Source of the DNA: a virus
Strand: one strand, 5' to 3'
DNA length: 21,595 bases
Virus record (IMG/VR): IMGVR_UViG_3300027759_000486
Coordinates: 1-21,595 of that record
The notes beneath the pieces were generated by a model, which saw nothing but the letters and a program-made list of their open reading frames with translations, did not search any database and was not told the DNA's origin. Positions 1-6,695 of this stretch are shown here, piece after piece. Within the stretch, counting starts at the first letter, position 1; the number at the start of each line of letters is the position of its first letter. The position numbers and the translations under genes were made by a program.

Positions 1-95
1 ATTTCTCCTTCATTAATATCTTCCAACGCAAAAACTCCTAACCCGTGAATTGGACTACTCTCAACATAGATTTTAGATGGTGTGTTTATCCTCAT
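1..95 (-). CDS. SET-domain protein, N-terminal fragment (protein lysine methyltransferase family)
   Basis: A reading frame starts at an ATG (complement of 93-95) and leaves the window at base 1, so only 31 residues are visible. Residues 8-31 (KIYVESSPIHGLGVFALEDI, then NEGE) match the opening of SET domains, in which a charged/hydrophobic strand is followed by S-x-x-H-G-x-G-V-F-A and then an acidic D-I-x-x-G-E turn. In the family this segment forms part of the S-adenosylmethionine pocket, and the enzymes methylate lysines on proteins. The catalytic Tyr and the NHxC-type motif would lie outside the window. The gene diverges from the tail operon across a 46-base gap and is probably under separate control. 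The substrate is unknown; host or virion proteins are both possible. The family call is fairly sure from the motif, the activity is inference. Confidence 0.78.
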   Translation of the reverse strand, partial: MRINTPSKIYVESSPIHGLGVFALEDINEGE

Positions 96-104
96 AAAAA
101 ATTT

Positions 105-132
105 TACTTTAAATATAGTTATAATTAAAGTA
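105..132. promoter_or_regulatory. Inverted repeat in the divergent intergenic region
   Basis: TACTTTAA (105-112) and TTAAAGTA (125-132) form a perfect 8-bp inverted repeat with a 12-base spacer, midway between the divergent SET gene and the neck gene. The position suits an operator or divergent promoter element. A/T-rich DNA produces such repeats by chance, so the functional claim is weak. Confidence 0.3.
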
Positions 133-138
133 TTTATC
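131..138 (+). promoter_or_regulatory. Leader motif TATTTATC before the neck gene
   Basis: TATTTATC lies three bases before the chosen ATG at 142. It is one of six copies of TATTTAT(A/C) found in leaders of this window. If it is a -10-like promoter element, transcription would begin at or inside the start of this gene, so here the promoter reading is strained. Confidence 0.3.
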
Positions 139-141
139 AAT

Positions 142-654
142 ATGGAAAAATTAGTCCCTATTACTCGTTTAGGTAAATTCTTCGGTGGCGAAGATTATAC
201 GTTGGATATTGGTATGGGTGAGGAGTGGTTGGTAGGTGATATGAACTTTACAATCATTCTTTATAGAATTGATAGATACAAAACCAAAACGGATGATGTT
301 TATGGTGAGGTATTAGAAGACGGAATCCAATTCTTGGCTCCTGTTGAGTTAAAAGGATTGGTTCAGGTTATGGCACCTGCAAGTAAAAACTATGGTAATT
401 CAAAAATTGAATTACAAGAACCTGGTAATATGAAGTTTTCAATATACCAAAAAACTCTTGAGGATTTAGGTGTTGAGATATTCCAAGGGGATTATATTGG
501 ATATTATGAGACGGAGGATAGGGTTAGATATTACGTGGTGTCTGATGACGGATATGTTAGGTCAGACAATAAACACACTTATGGTGGATATAAACCGTTC
601 TACAGAACAATAAACGCCACTTTTGTAAGTGAAAATGAATTTAGAGGAATATAA
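142..654 (+). CDS. Probable neck / head-closure protein (T4 gp14-like position)
   Basis: The product is 170 residues. I take the ATG at 142, because the in-frame upstream extension from 82 overlaps the divergent SET start and encodes a hydrophobic, low-complexity stretch (residues NFTLNIVIIKVF). The protein is soluble, beta-rich and has no signal peptide or membrane segment. Visible features are DIGMGEEWLVGDMN near the N terminus, a VYGEV segment, FQGDYIGYY near the middle, then VVSDDGYV and KPFYRTINATF toward the C terminus, which look like a conserved structural core. It overlaps the next gene by one base (TAATG), so the two are translationally coupled. Its place ahead of the terminator-like protein and the sheath matches the T4 neck genes, which join the head vertex to the tail. 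The assignment rests mainly on position and general resemblance; another head-tail connector is possible. Confidence 0.5.
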   Translation: MEKLVPITRLGKFFGGEDYTLDIGMGEEWLVGDMNFTIILYRIDRYKTKTDDVYGEVLEDGIQFLAPVELKGLVQVMAPASKNYGNSKIELQEPGNMKFSIYQKTLEDLGVEIFQGDYIGYYETEDRVRYYVVSDDGYVRSDNKHTYGGYKPFYRTINATFVSENEFRGI

Positions 655-1694
655 TGGGATTTCCAAAACAAGTTAAACCAACACTACCTTTAGTACCAAA
701 AAAGATTCTTTCCGAAAGAAGAGAACAACTCCTTGAGTATATCAAAGAAGACGGTACCTATTTGCCTAAGTCAGTATTACATGCCGATTTGGATAGAGGT
801 ATGTTAGACTTTGTTAAAGAAGATTTAAAAGTTGTTACTGCGGGAAAGATTGTCCCAATGGTTGATATTATAATTACAACTCAAAATTGGGCACAATATG
901 TTGAGACCGCTTTGTTTGTTGATTTGGATTATAATCCATCCCCACCTTTTATTACTGTTGTAAGAAGCCCCGAGGTTAAATACGGAACAAACCCATCACT
1001 ACAATATACAATACCTAATAGAAAACAATTTTATTATGCTTCAGTTCCAACTTGGAATGGTAATGAACAAGGTATGGACATATACACAATACCTCAGCCA
1101 GTTCCTGTTGATATCAACTATAGTGTGAAAATCATTTGTAATAGAATGAGAGAGTTGAACCAACTTAATAAAATTATTATGCAAACGTTCTCATCAAGAC
1201 AAGCGTATACTTTTATCAAAGGTCAATACGTTCCAATTATTATGAATAATGTTGCGGATGAATCTCAAATGAGTTTGGAGTCAAGAAAGTATTATGTTCA
1301 AAGTTATGACTTCACAATGTTAGGATATCTTATTGATGAAGAAGAGTTTGAAGTTAAACCAGCAATTCAAAGAGTTACTCAGTTATTTGAAATTGATAAT
1401 AACAGATTAAGTAAGAGAAGACAACAATTTCCCGAAAATCCTGATGATTTTAAAAATGATTTTTTATTTGTTGTTGGAAATACAACCTTGGTTGACGTTA
1501 TTGATTTTACTGCAAATATGGCTTTGGTTGGAACTGAAAATATTTTAAGTTATGATGTTTACATTAATAACGATTATTATGGTAGTAACGTTAACTTAAT
1601 TCAAATTACAACTAACGATACTTTGAGAATACAAGCCTTTAAAAACGACTATAGCTTGGAGGCAAAAATTATCTTTGAAAACAAGTTAGTTTAA
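654..1694 (+). CDS. Probable tail terminator / sheath-stabilising protein (T4 gp15-like)
   Basis: The product is 346 residues, starting at the ATG that overlaps the previous stop. Residues about 70-240 form the recognisable core: VDIIITTQNW, the segment VDINYSVKIICNRMRELNQL (a beta strand and helix typical of terminator folds), and ESRKYYVQSYDFTMLGYLID (209-228), followed by DEEEFEVKPAI. Proteins of this type cap the tail tube and sheath after they reach full length and form the tail's joint with the neck. T4 gp15 is about 270 residues; the extra length here is a C-terminal piece from about residue 280 that looks like a small separate beta domain. The position, just before the sheath gene as with T4 genes 15 and 18, supports the call. 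The stop TAA is part of a TTAA shared with the convergent gene. A gp3-like tube terminator is the main alternative. Confidence 0.55.
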   Translation: MGFPKQVKPTLPLVPKKILSERREQLLEYIKEDGTYLPKSVLHADLDRGMLDFVKEDLKVVTAGKIVPMVDIIITTQNWAQYVETALFVDLDYNPSPPFITVVRSPEVKYGTNPSLQYTIPNRKQFYYASVPTWNGNEQGMDIYTIPQPVPVDINYSVKIICNRMRELNQLNKIIMQTFSSRQAYTFIKGQYVPIIMNNVADESQMSLESRKYYVQSYDFTMLGYLIDEEEFEVKPAIQRVTQLFEIDNNRLSKRRQQFPENPDDFKNDFLFVVGNTTLVDVIDFTANMALVGTENILSYDVYINNDYYGSNVNLIQITTNDTLRIQAFKNDYSLEAKIIFENKLV

Positions 1695-1852
1695 CCTTCA
1701 CCATAGATATCTCTCTTTTCCTTACACTTTTCCATAATTAAATTCTCGATAAATTTATAAATCTTAATTCCCCTTTTATCACAGTATTTTTTCAATACCT
1801 CGTGAGATTCAGGTGATATCTTTAGATTCTTTATTTCTTTCTTTGTTTTCAT
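1691..1852 (-). CDS. Small ribbon-helix-helix-like (Arc/MetJ-type) protein
   Basis: This minus-strand frame encodes 53 residues, from the ATG complementary to 1850-1852 to a TAA complementary to 1691-1693. The sequence begins MKTKKEIKNLKISPESHEVL and continues with KKYCDKRGIKIYKFIENLIM and a charged tail. This is the ribbon-helix-helix pattern: a short basic beta strand (KNLKIS), helix A beginning at a Pro-Glu cap (PESHEVLKKYCDKRG), then a turn and helix B (KIYKFIENLIMEKCKE). RHH proteins dimerise and insert the paired strand into the DNA major groove, usually as repressors. It sits between two tail genes in the opposite direction and is convergent with the terminator-like gene, the two stops sharing TTAA. 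Upstream it diverges from the sheath gene over 120 bases that hold an inverted repeat, so autoregulation or sheath control is plausible. It is too short for similarity alone to settle; the coding call rests on clean codon structure and the fold pattern. Confidence 0.68.
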   Translation of the reverse strand: MKTKKEIKNLKISPESHEVLKKYCDKRGIKIYKFIENLIMEKCKEKRDIYGEG

Positions 1853-1924
1853 AGGTAGAAAAAAGGCAGAATTAAATCATACCGTTTACAAATACATATC
1901 CAAAAGTCAAGTTTTTTGTGTTAG

Positions 1925-1943
1925 TAATGAATATTTATCATTA
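1925..1943 (+). promoter_or_regulatory. Inverted repeat overlapping the TATTTATC leader motif before the sheath gene
   Basis: TAATGA (1925-1930) and TCATTA (1938-1943) are perfect inverted arms around ATATTTA. The leader motif TATTTATC occupies 1932-1939, inside this palindrome, 33 bases before the sheath ATG. A second palindrome, ATTAATTAAT, lies at 1962-1971 just before the ATG. The arrangement suits an operator over a promoter and lies in the divergent gap shared with the RHH-like gene. Binding is inference. Confidence 0.38.
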
Positions 1944-1972
1944 AAATAAATCTGCAACAGAATTAATTAATA

Positions 1973-4900
1973 ATGGCAACAGCACAAGCAAACAAAAAGG
2001 TGTACGTTTCACCTGGTGTATACACTTCTGAAACGGACTTATCGTTCGTAGCCCAAAGCGTGGGTGTAACGACTTTAGGTGTGGTTGGGGAAACTATAAA
2101 AGGCCCCGCTTTCGAACCAATTTTTATAACTAACTACGATGAGTTCCAAGCCTATTTCGGTGGTACAGAACCAGTGAAATTCGTGAACACACAAATCCCT
2201 AAGTATGAAGCTGCGTATATCGCAAAATCTTACTTACAACAATCAAACCAATTATTCGTAACAAGAGTATTGGGTTTATCAGGATATGATGCGGGTCCAT
2301 CTTGGAGTATCTCTGTAACTGCGAATGTTGACCCTTTAACAATTGGGTTTACTTCGTCATCAGCTGCTACACCATTTACCGCAACATTTACGGGAAGTGC
2401 ATCTGCAAATACAATCACTTTCTTAGATACAACAGAATTACCTTCAGAGGTTGAAGCTAACTTAAATGTTCAATACAGATTGGCAGATGGAAGTACTTCA
2501 ACTTTACAATCTGATTTTAATACTTACATCAGTCAAATTGCTGACACAACATCATTATCTGCAAACACGTCGGTAATGTATGGTTCAATACCTGCTGAAG
2601 ATTGGTATTCGTTGGTTAATCAATACAGTAATCTTAAAAACGTTTATGGTGTTCCAGGAGATGGTGAAATTCAATATAACGATTTAAGTTCGGGTTCTAA
2701 TGATTCTTGGTATTATGCTAACTTTGAGAACTATTCAGGTGATAACTATTCAGGTTATTCTTTTGATTACATTGTTAATACTTTATCTGTTAATGGAGAT
2801 GTGGTTACAGGTACAATATCTGGTAATACATATTCATTCTCAGGAACAGCATATAGTGAATATAATAATATGGTTGTTGCAACTTTACGTTCGAGAGGTA
2901 TTGCTTTATTCAATAATAGTTCTGATTCTGAAAATCACGGACCTATCTATGAAACTACAGGTTTAACTATGGTTTGTGACGGAGCGTATTCTGGTGTAAG
3001 TAAAGACCCTTACGGTACATTCTTAATATCAGGTATTACTAACGATAACAACACGTTCCAATTTGAAACATCATTATTGGCTTCTTCTTCAAAATATCTT
3101 ACAAAAGTATTTGGTGTTGATAATTTTGGTAAATCAAGATTTACGGTTCCTGTTTATGTTGAGGAGGCTTATCAAGCTTCTTTAAATATTGCATATTCTC
3201 AAGGATATATCAGAGGAATTAATTGTAATTTAATTGATTTACCCGATGCTAGAAGTGAAATTAATACATCAATCGCTTACAAATTAGAAAGATATCAATC
3301 ACCTGAAACTCCGTTCTTAGTATCCGAGTTAAGAGGTAATAAAGTTTATGATTTATTTAAATTCATTTCAATATCTGATGGAGATGCTGCAAACACAGAA
3401 GTTAAAGTGTCTATCGCAAACCTTTCATTTAACAACATGTCTTTCGACGTATTAGTTAGAAACTTCTTTGATACAGATTCTAACCCTGTTGTAATTGAAA
3501 AATTCACTAACTGTAATTTAGACCCATTATCTAACAACTTTATTGGGGTTAAGATTGGTACATCAAACGGTGAGTATGCTTTGATTTCAAAGTATATTAT
3601 GGTTGAGATGTCTCCAACAGCTCCAGTAGATGCATTACCTTGTGGATTCCGTGGATACACTCAAAGAGAGTATGAAAATCTTTCTACATATCCTTCACCA
3701 TATATTCAATATAAAACAAAATATTTCTATCCAGGTGAAACAATTGCTAATCCTCCTTTCGGTGGAGCGGGTAATACAACAGAATCTGCTGGTGATGTCG
3801 TAAGAAGAAGTTATTTAGGTTTCTCAACACAATATGGTGTTGATGAGGCTTTCTTACAATATAAAGGAAAACAAAATCCACCTAATTGGATTAGTAACCC
3901 AACTCAAGAGGCTATACCTTGGAACGTTGTTAGTAAAGGTTTCCATATGGACTCAGGTGCTACGGTTGTAACAATCGCTAACACTTTACAAACAAGTGGT
4001 CAAACAGCTTTTGAATGTGGAGATGCTGATTTCAGAACAGACCCAGAATTCCAAGAAAATCCTTATTACTTTATTTACGCAAGAAAATACACAGTATGTT
4101 TTGCGGGTGGATTTGATGGTTGGGATGTCTATAACGAACATAGAACAAATGAAGATAGATTCCAATTAGGTTCTAGTGGTTTCTTAGCGGGAGCTTATCC
4201 TTCTTCAAGATACCCAGCGGCAACAGGAGAAGGTTTATTCAAAAGAATTGTTGTTCAAAATAACACACAAGACTTTGCAAACACGGACTACTACGCTTAC
4301 TTACTTGGTATTCTTACTTACGCAAACCCTGAATCTACAAATATTAACGTATTTGCAACTGCAAGTATTGACTATATTAACAACTCCAACTTATGTGAAG
4401 AGGCAATTGATATGATTCAATTCCAAAGAGCTGATTCGGTTTATATCGTAACAACTCCTGACTATAACATGTATACTCCTGATGCTTCAAGTCAACTTGA
4501 TGTAATCTATTCTCAAGAAGCGGTGGATAACTTAGATAACACAGGAATTGATTCTAACTATACAGCAACTTACTATCCTTGGATTTTAACAAGAGATACA
4601 GTTAACAATACACAAATCTACTTACCACCAACAGGTGAAGTTTGTAGAAACTTAGCTCTAACAGATAATATCGCATTCCCTTGGTTCGCATCAGCGGGTT
4701 ACACAAGAGGTCTTGTAAACTCAATCAAAGCTAGACAAAAACTAACTCAAGAAGATAGAGATACATTGTATCAAGGTAGAATCAACCCTATCGCTACTTT
4801 CTCTGATGTTGGAACAGTAATTTGGGGTAACAAAACTTTACAAGTTGCTGACACAGCTCTTAACAGATTGAATGTTAGAAGATTGTTGTTACAAGCTCGT

Positions 4901-5173
4901 AAGTTGATTTCAGCGGTGGCTGTAAGATTATTGTTCGAACAAAACGACCAAATCGTTAGACAACAATTCTTAGACAGTGTTAACCCAATCTTAGACTCTA
5001 TCAGAAGAGACAGAGGTTTATACGATTTCCGTGTAACAGTTTCATCTTCTCCTGAAGACTTAGACAGAAATACACTTACAGGTAAGATTTACTTAAAACC
5101 TACGAAGGCTTTAGAATTCATCGACATCGAATTCTTCATCACTCCAACAGGAGCTTCGTTTGAAAATATCTAA
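1973..5173 (+). CDS. Contractile tail sheath protein (T4 gp18 family), unusually long
   Basis: The product is 1066 residues, against about 660 for T4 gp18. The N terminus (KVYVSPGVYTSETDLSF, then GVTTLGVVGETIKGPAFEP) is the sheath signature: a PGVY strand that links neighbouring subunits, followed by the first domain up to about residue 100, ending in QLFVTRVLG. Residues about 100-560 are Ser/Thr/Asn-rich and beta-rich and probably form protruding insertion domains. The core resumes around residue 690, with AGGFDGWDVYNEHRTN near 710. The C-terminal domain (about 935-1066, from RINPIATFSDVGTVIWGNKT) ends in IYLKPTKALEFIDIEFFITP, the strand that completes the inter-subunit mesh. Sheath subunits surround the tube and contract to drive it through the envelope. 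There is no Shine-Dalgarno sequence; the ATG follows ATTAATTAAT. A strong hairpin follows the stop, consistent with a highly expressed, mostly monocistronic unit. Confidence 0.92.
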   Translation: MATAQANKKVYVSPGVYTSETDLSFVAQSVGVTTLGVVGETIKGPAFEPIFITNYDEFQAYFGGTEPVKFVNTQIPKYEAAYIAKSYLQQSNQLFVTRVLGLSGYDAGPSWSISVTANVDPLTIGFTSSSAATPFTATFTGSASANTITFLDTTELPSEVEANLNVQYRLADGSTSTLQSDFNTYISQIADTTSLSANTSVMYGSIPAEDWYSLVNQYSNLKNVYGVPGDGEIQYNDLSSGSNDSWYYANFENYSGDNYSGYSFDYIVNTLSVNGDVVTGTISGNTYSFSGTAYSEYNNMVVATLRSRGIALFNNSSDSENHGPIYETTGLTMVCDGAYSGVSKDPYGTFLISGITNDNNTFQFETSLLASSSKYLTKVFGVDNFGKSRFTVPVYVEEAYQASLNIAYSQGYIRGINCNLIDLPDARSEINTSIAYKLERYQSPETPFLVSELRGNKVYDLFKFISISDGDAANTEVKVSIANLSFNNMSFDVLVRNFFDTDSNPVVIEKFTNCNLDPLSNNFIGVKIGTSNGEYALISKYIMVEMSPTAPVDALPCGFRGYTQREYENLSTYPSPYIQYKTKYFYPGETIANPPFGGAGNTTESAGDVVRRSYLGFSTQYGVDEAFLQYKGKQNPPNWISNPTQEAIPWNVVSKGFHMDSGATVVTIANTLQTSGQTAFECGDADFRTDPEFQENPYYFIYARKYTVCFAGGFDGWDVYNEHRTNEDRFQLGSSGFLAGAYPSSRYPAATGEGLFKRIVVQNNTQDFANTDYYAYLLGILTYANPESTNINVFATASIDYINNSNLCEEAIDMIQFQRADSVYIVTTPDYNMYTPDASSQLDVIYSQEAVDNLDNTGIDSNYTATYYPWILTRDTVNNTQIYLPPTGEVCRNLALTDNIAFPWFASAGYTRGLVNSIKARQKLTQEDRDTLYQGRINPIATFSDVGTVIWGNKTLQVADTALNRLNVRRLLLQARKLISAVAVRLLFEQNDQIVRQQFLDSVNPILDSIRRDRGLYDFRVTVSSSPEDLDRNTLTGKIYLKPTKALEFIDIEFFITPTGASFENI

Positions 5174-5183
5174 TAAAAAATAG

Positions 5184-5206
5184 GGGGGAGTTAATCTCCC
5201 CCTTTT
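5184..5206 (+). terminator. Intrinsic terminator after the sheath gene
   Basis: GGGGGAG (5184-5190), loop TTAAT, CTCCCCC (5196-5202) and TTTT form a 7-bp, almost all-GC hairpin ten bases after the sheath stop. It stands out in this AT-rich window. It should end most sheath transcripts, and the phosphatase-like gene eight bases further would be expressed by readthrough. Confidence 0.75.
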
Positions 5207-5213
5207 AGCCAAT

Positions 5214-6041
5214 ATGAGAAGAATAGTAGAAGGATTTAAATCAGAGCATACACCAGATATGAAATATTATGCATTCGATTGGGATGATAATATTGTTCAC
5301 ATGCCGACTAAAATAGTTTTGAAGACTGAAGACGGTGATGAGGTAGGTATGAGTACTGATGATTTTGCAGAGTATAGACAGGACATTGGAAAAAAACCAT
5401 TTGACTATAAAGGTGAAGTGGTTGTTGGTTTTGCTGATGACGCTTTTAGAAACTTCAGAACTGCGGGAGATAAAGATTTTTTGATTGATGCGATGACGGC
5501 TAAAAAAGGTCCTGCATTTGATGACTTTAAAGAGGCTATCAATAACGGTTCGGTTTTTTCAATAATCACTGCAAGAGGTCACAACCCAAGTACTTTAAAA
5601 GAAGCGGTTTATAATTACATCATCAATGGATTTGGTGGTATAGATAAAGACCAACTAGTTAAGAATCTTAAAAAATATAGAACATTTTCTGATGAAGAAG
5701 ATATGTCTGATGATGATTTAATTAGGTCTTATTTAGAACTTAATAGGTATCACCCTGTATCGTTCGGTAATGATGGAAGTGCTGCAAGTCCTGAAGAATT
5801 AAAAGTAATGGCGATGGATGAATTTGTGGACTATGTTAAAGGATTAGCATCATTACTTAATAAAAAGGCTTATTTAAAGAAAGATATAGGTAATAGATTC
5901 ATACCAGAGCAACCTAAAATAGGTTTTTCAGATGATGATTTAAAGAATGTAGAAAAGATAAGTAAGCATTTTAAAGATAAACCAGATAATATAGTAAAAA
6001 CTTATTCTACTGCTGGAGGAATTAAGAAGGAATATAAATAA
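5214..6041 (+). CDS. HAD-superfamily phosphatase-like protein
   Basis: The product is 275 residues. The HAD motif I is FDWDDN, with the nucleophile Asp22 and the general acid/base Asp24. Motif II is SIITARG, with Thr119. A likely motif III lysine lies in the KNLKKYRTF segment (150-158). The motif IV area, SFGNDGSAASPEELK (183-197), has Asp187 and a downstream Glu but lacks the standard DD or GDxxxD spacing. About 95 residues between motifs I and II leave room for a cap domain over the active site. HAD enzymes hydrolyse phosphate esters of nucleotides, sugars or proteins; no substrate can be read here. The C terminus ends with VKTYSTAGGIKKEYK. An ATG at residue 16 (MKYYAFDWDDN) is an alternative start that keeps all motifs. 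The gene sits between sheath and tube behind a terminator, has no TATTTAT leader motif, and is probably weakly expressed. Whether it is a virion component or a cargo gene is unknown. Confidence 0.68.
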   Translation: MRRIVEGFKSEHTPDMKYYAFDWDDNIVHMPTKIVLKTEDGDEVGMSTDDFAEYRQDIGKKPFDYKGEVVVGFADDAFRNFRTAGDKDFLIDAMTAKKGPAFDDFKEAINNGSVFSIITARGHNPSTLKEAVYNYIINGFGGIDKDQLVKNLKKYRTFSDEEDMSDDDLIRSYLELNRYHPVSFGNDGSAASPEELKVMAMDEFVDYVKGLASLLNKKAYLKKDIGNRFIPEQPKIGFSDDDLKNVEKISKHFKDKPDNIVKTYSTAGGIKKEYK

Positions 6042-6093
6042 TGAATATTAATTTCTAACCACAAAGTAAATAGAAATATTTTTGATAAGACTA

Positions 6094-6102
6094 TATTTAT
6101 AA
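6094..6102 (+). promoter_or_regulatory. Leader motif TATTTATAA before the tail tube gene
   Basis: An exact TATTTATAA sits 33 bases before the tube ATG, inside a 94-base gap with no open frame. The spacing equals that in the sheath leader, so the two most abundant tail proteins share the same arrangement. Candidate late promoter. Confidence 0.42.
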
Positions 6103-6135
6103 GATATAAAATAAAAAAAACAAAATTATAATAAC

Positions 6136-6624
6136 ATGGCTGATTTACTAATGAAAATGCCGATTCCTTACGAACCGAAACGTCAGAACCGATTCATCTT
6201 GAGGTTTCCTTCAAGTTTGGGGATTAATGAGTGGTTCGTGGAAAGTACGAAAAGACCATCTATCAAAATTGCTTCAACAGAAATACAATTTTTAAATACA
6301 TCAACATATGTTGCAGGTAGATTCAACTGGGACGAAATGACAGTTAAGTTTAGAGACCCAATTGGACCGTCAGCGGCTCAAGCTCTTATGGAGTGGGTTC
6401 GTTTACACGCAGAGTCTGTAACAGGTCGTATGGGATACGCAGCAGGTTATAAGAAAGACATTGACTTGGAGATGTTAGACCCGACAGGTGTTGTTGTTGA
6501 AAAATGGATTCTTTACGGAACCTTCCTAACAAGCGTGGACTTCGGTTCTTTAGGGTATTCAACAGACGCTTTAGCAGACATCACAGCAAGTCTTCGTCCT
6601 GACCGTTGTGTGTTGGTTTACTAA
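6136..6624 (+). CDS. Tail tube protein (T4 gp19 family)
   Basis: The product is 162 residues, practically the length of T4 gp19 (163). It begins MADLLMKMPIPYEPKRQNRF, with the usual N-terminal strand followed by the RFILRFP sequence. A central RFNWDEMTVKFRDPIGPSAA is a typical phage tube motif (strand, then a loop with the DPIGPSAAQAL helix). The C-terminal half carries LEMLDPTGVVVEKWILYGTF and VDFGSLGYS. Subunits form hexameric rings that stack into the rigid tube inside the sheath. The gene follows a TATTTATAA leader and is followed by a hairpin terminator, in keeping with very high expression. Its arginine codons differ from its neighbours: five of ten are CGT, whereas AGA dominates elsewhere, which suggests selection for translation rate. 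Confidence 0.93.
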   Translation: MADLLMKMPIPYEPKRQNRFILRFPSSLGINEWFVESTKRPSIKIASTEIQFLNTSTYVAGRFNWDEMTVKFRDPIGPSAAQALMEWVRLHAESVTGRMGYAAGYKKDIDLEMLDPTGVVVEKWILYGTFLTSVDFGSLGYSTDALADITASLRPDRCVLVY

Positions 6625-6627
6625 TAC

Positions 6628-6636
6628 TATTTATAA
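6628..6636 (+). promoter_or_regulatory. Leader motif TATTTATAA between tube and chaperone genes
   Basis: An exact TATTTATAA lies four bases after the tube stop and 59 bases before the chaperone ATG. A terminator hairpin stands between this motif and the ATG, so if the motif is a promoter its transcripts meet the hairpin almost at once, which would act as an attenuator. Confidence 0.35.
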
Positions 6637-6658
6637 AAAATCAATAGAAACTATATTT

Positions 6659-6693
6659 AACCGTAAAGACATAAACTTTACGGTTATTTTTTT
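6659..6693 (+). terminator. Intrinsic terminator / attenuator before the chaperone gene
   Basis: AACCGTAAAG (6659-6668), a seven-base loop, CTTTACGGTT (6676-6685), then A and seven T (6687-6693) make a perfect 10-bp hairpin with a T tract. It ends only two bases before the chaperone ATG. It should end tube transcripts, leaving the chaperone gene to readthrough. Confidence 0.78.
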
Positions 6694-6695
6694 AT

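Noticed and set aside
82-141. Upstream in-frame extension of the neck gene from ATG 82
   Set aside because: It overlaps the divergent SET start and its leader and encodes a low-complexity hydrophobic stretch; ATG 142 begins the normal-looking protein.
2729-2755. Short direct repeat AACTATTCAGGT, twice 15 bases apart, in the sheath gene
   Set aside because: Only two copies encoding NYSG-type repeats; no sign of a wider array or mobile element.
6033-6040. Exact T4-type late promoter box TATAAATA
   Set aside because: It is formed by the last codons and stop of the phosphatase-like gene (TAT AAA TAA) and stands alone; other leaders lack it.
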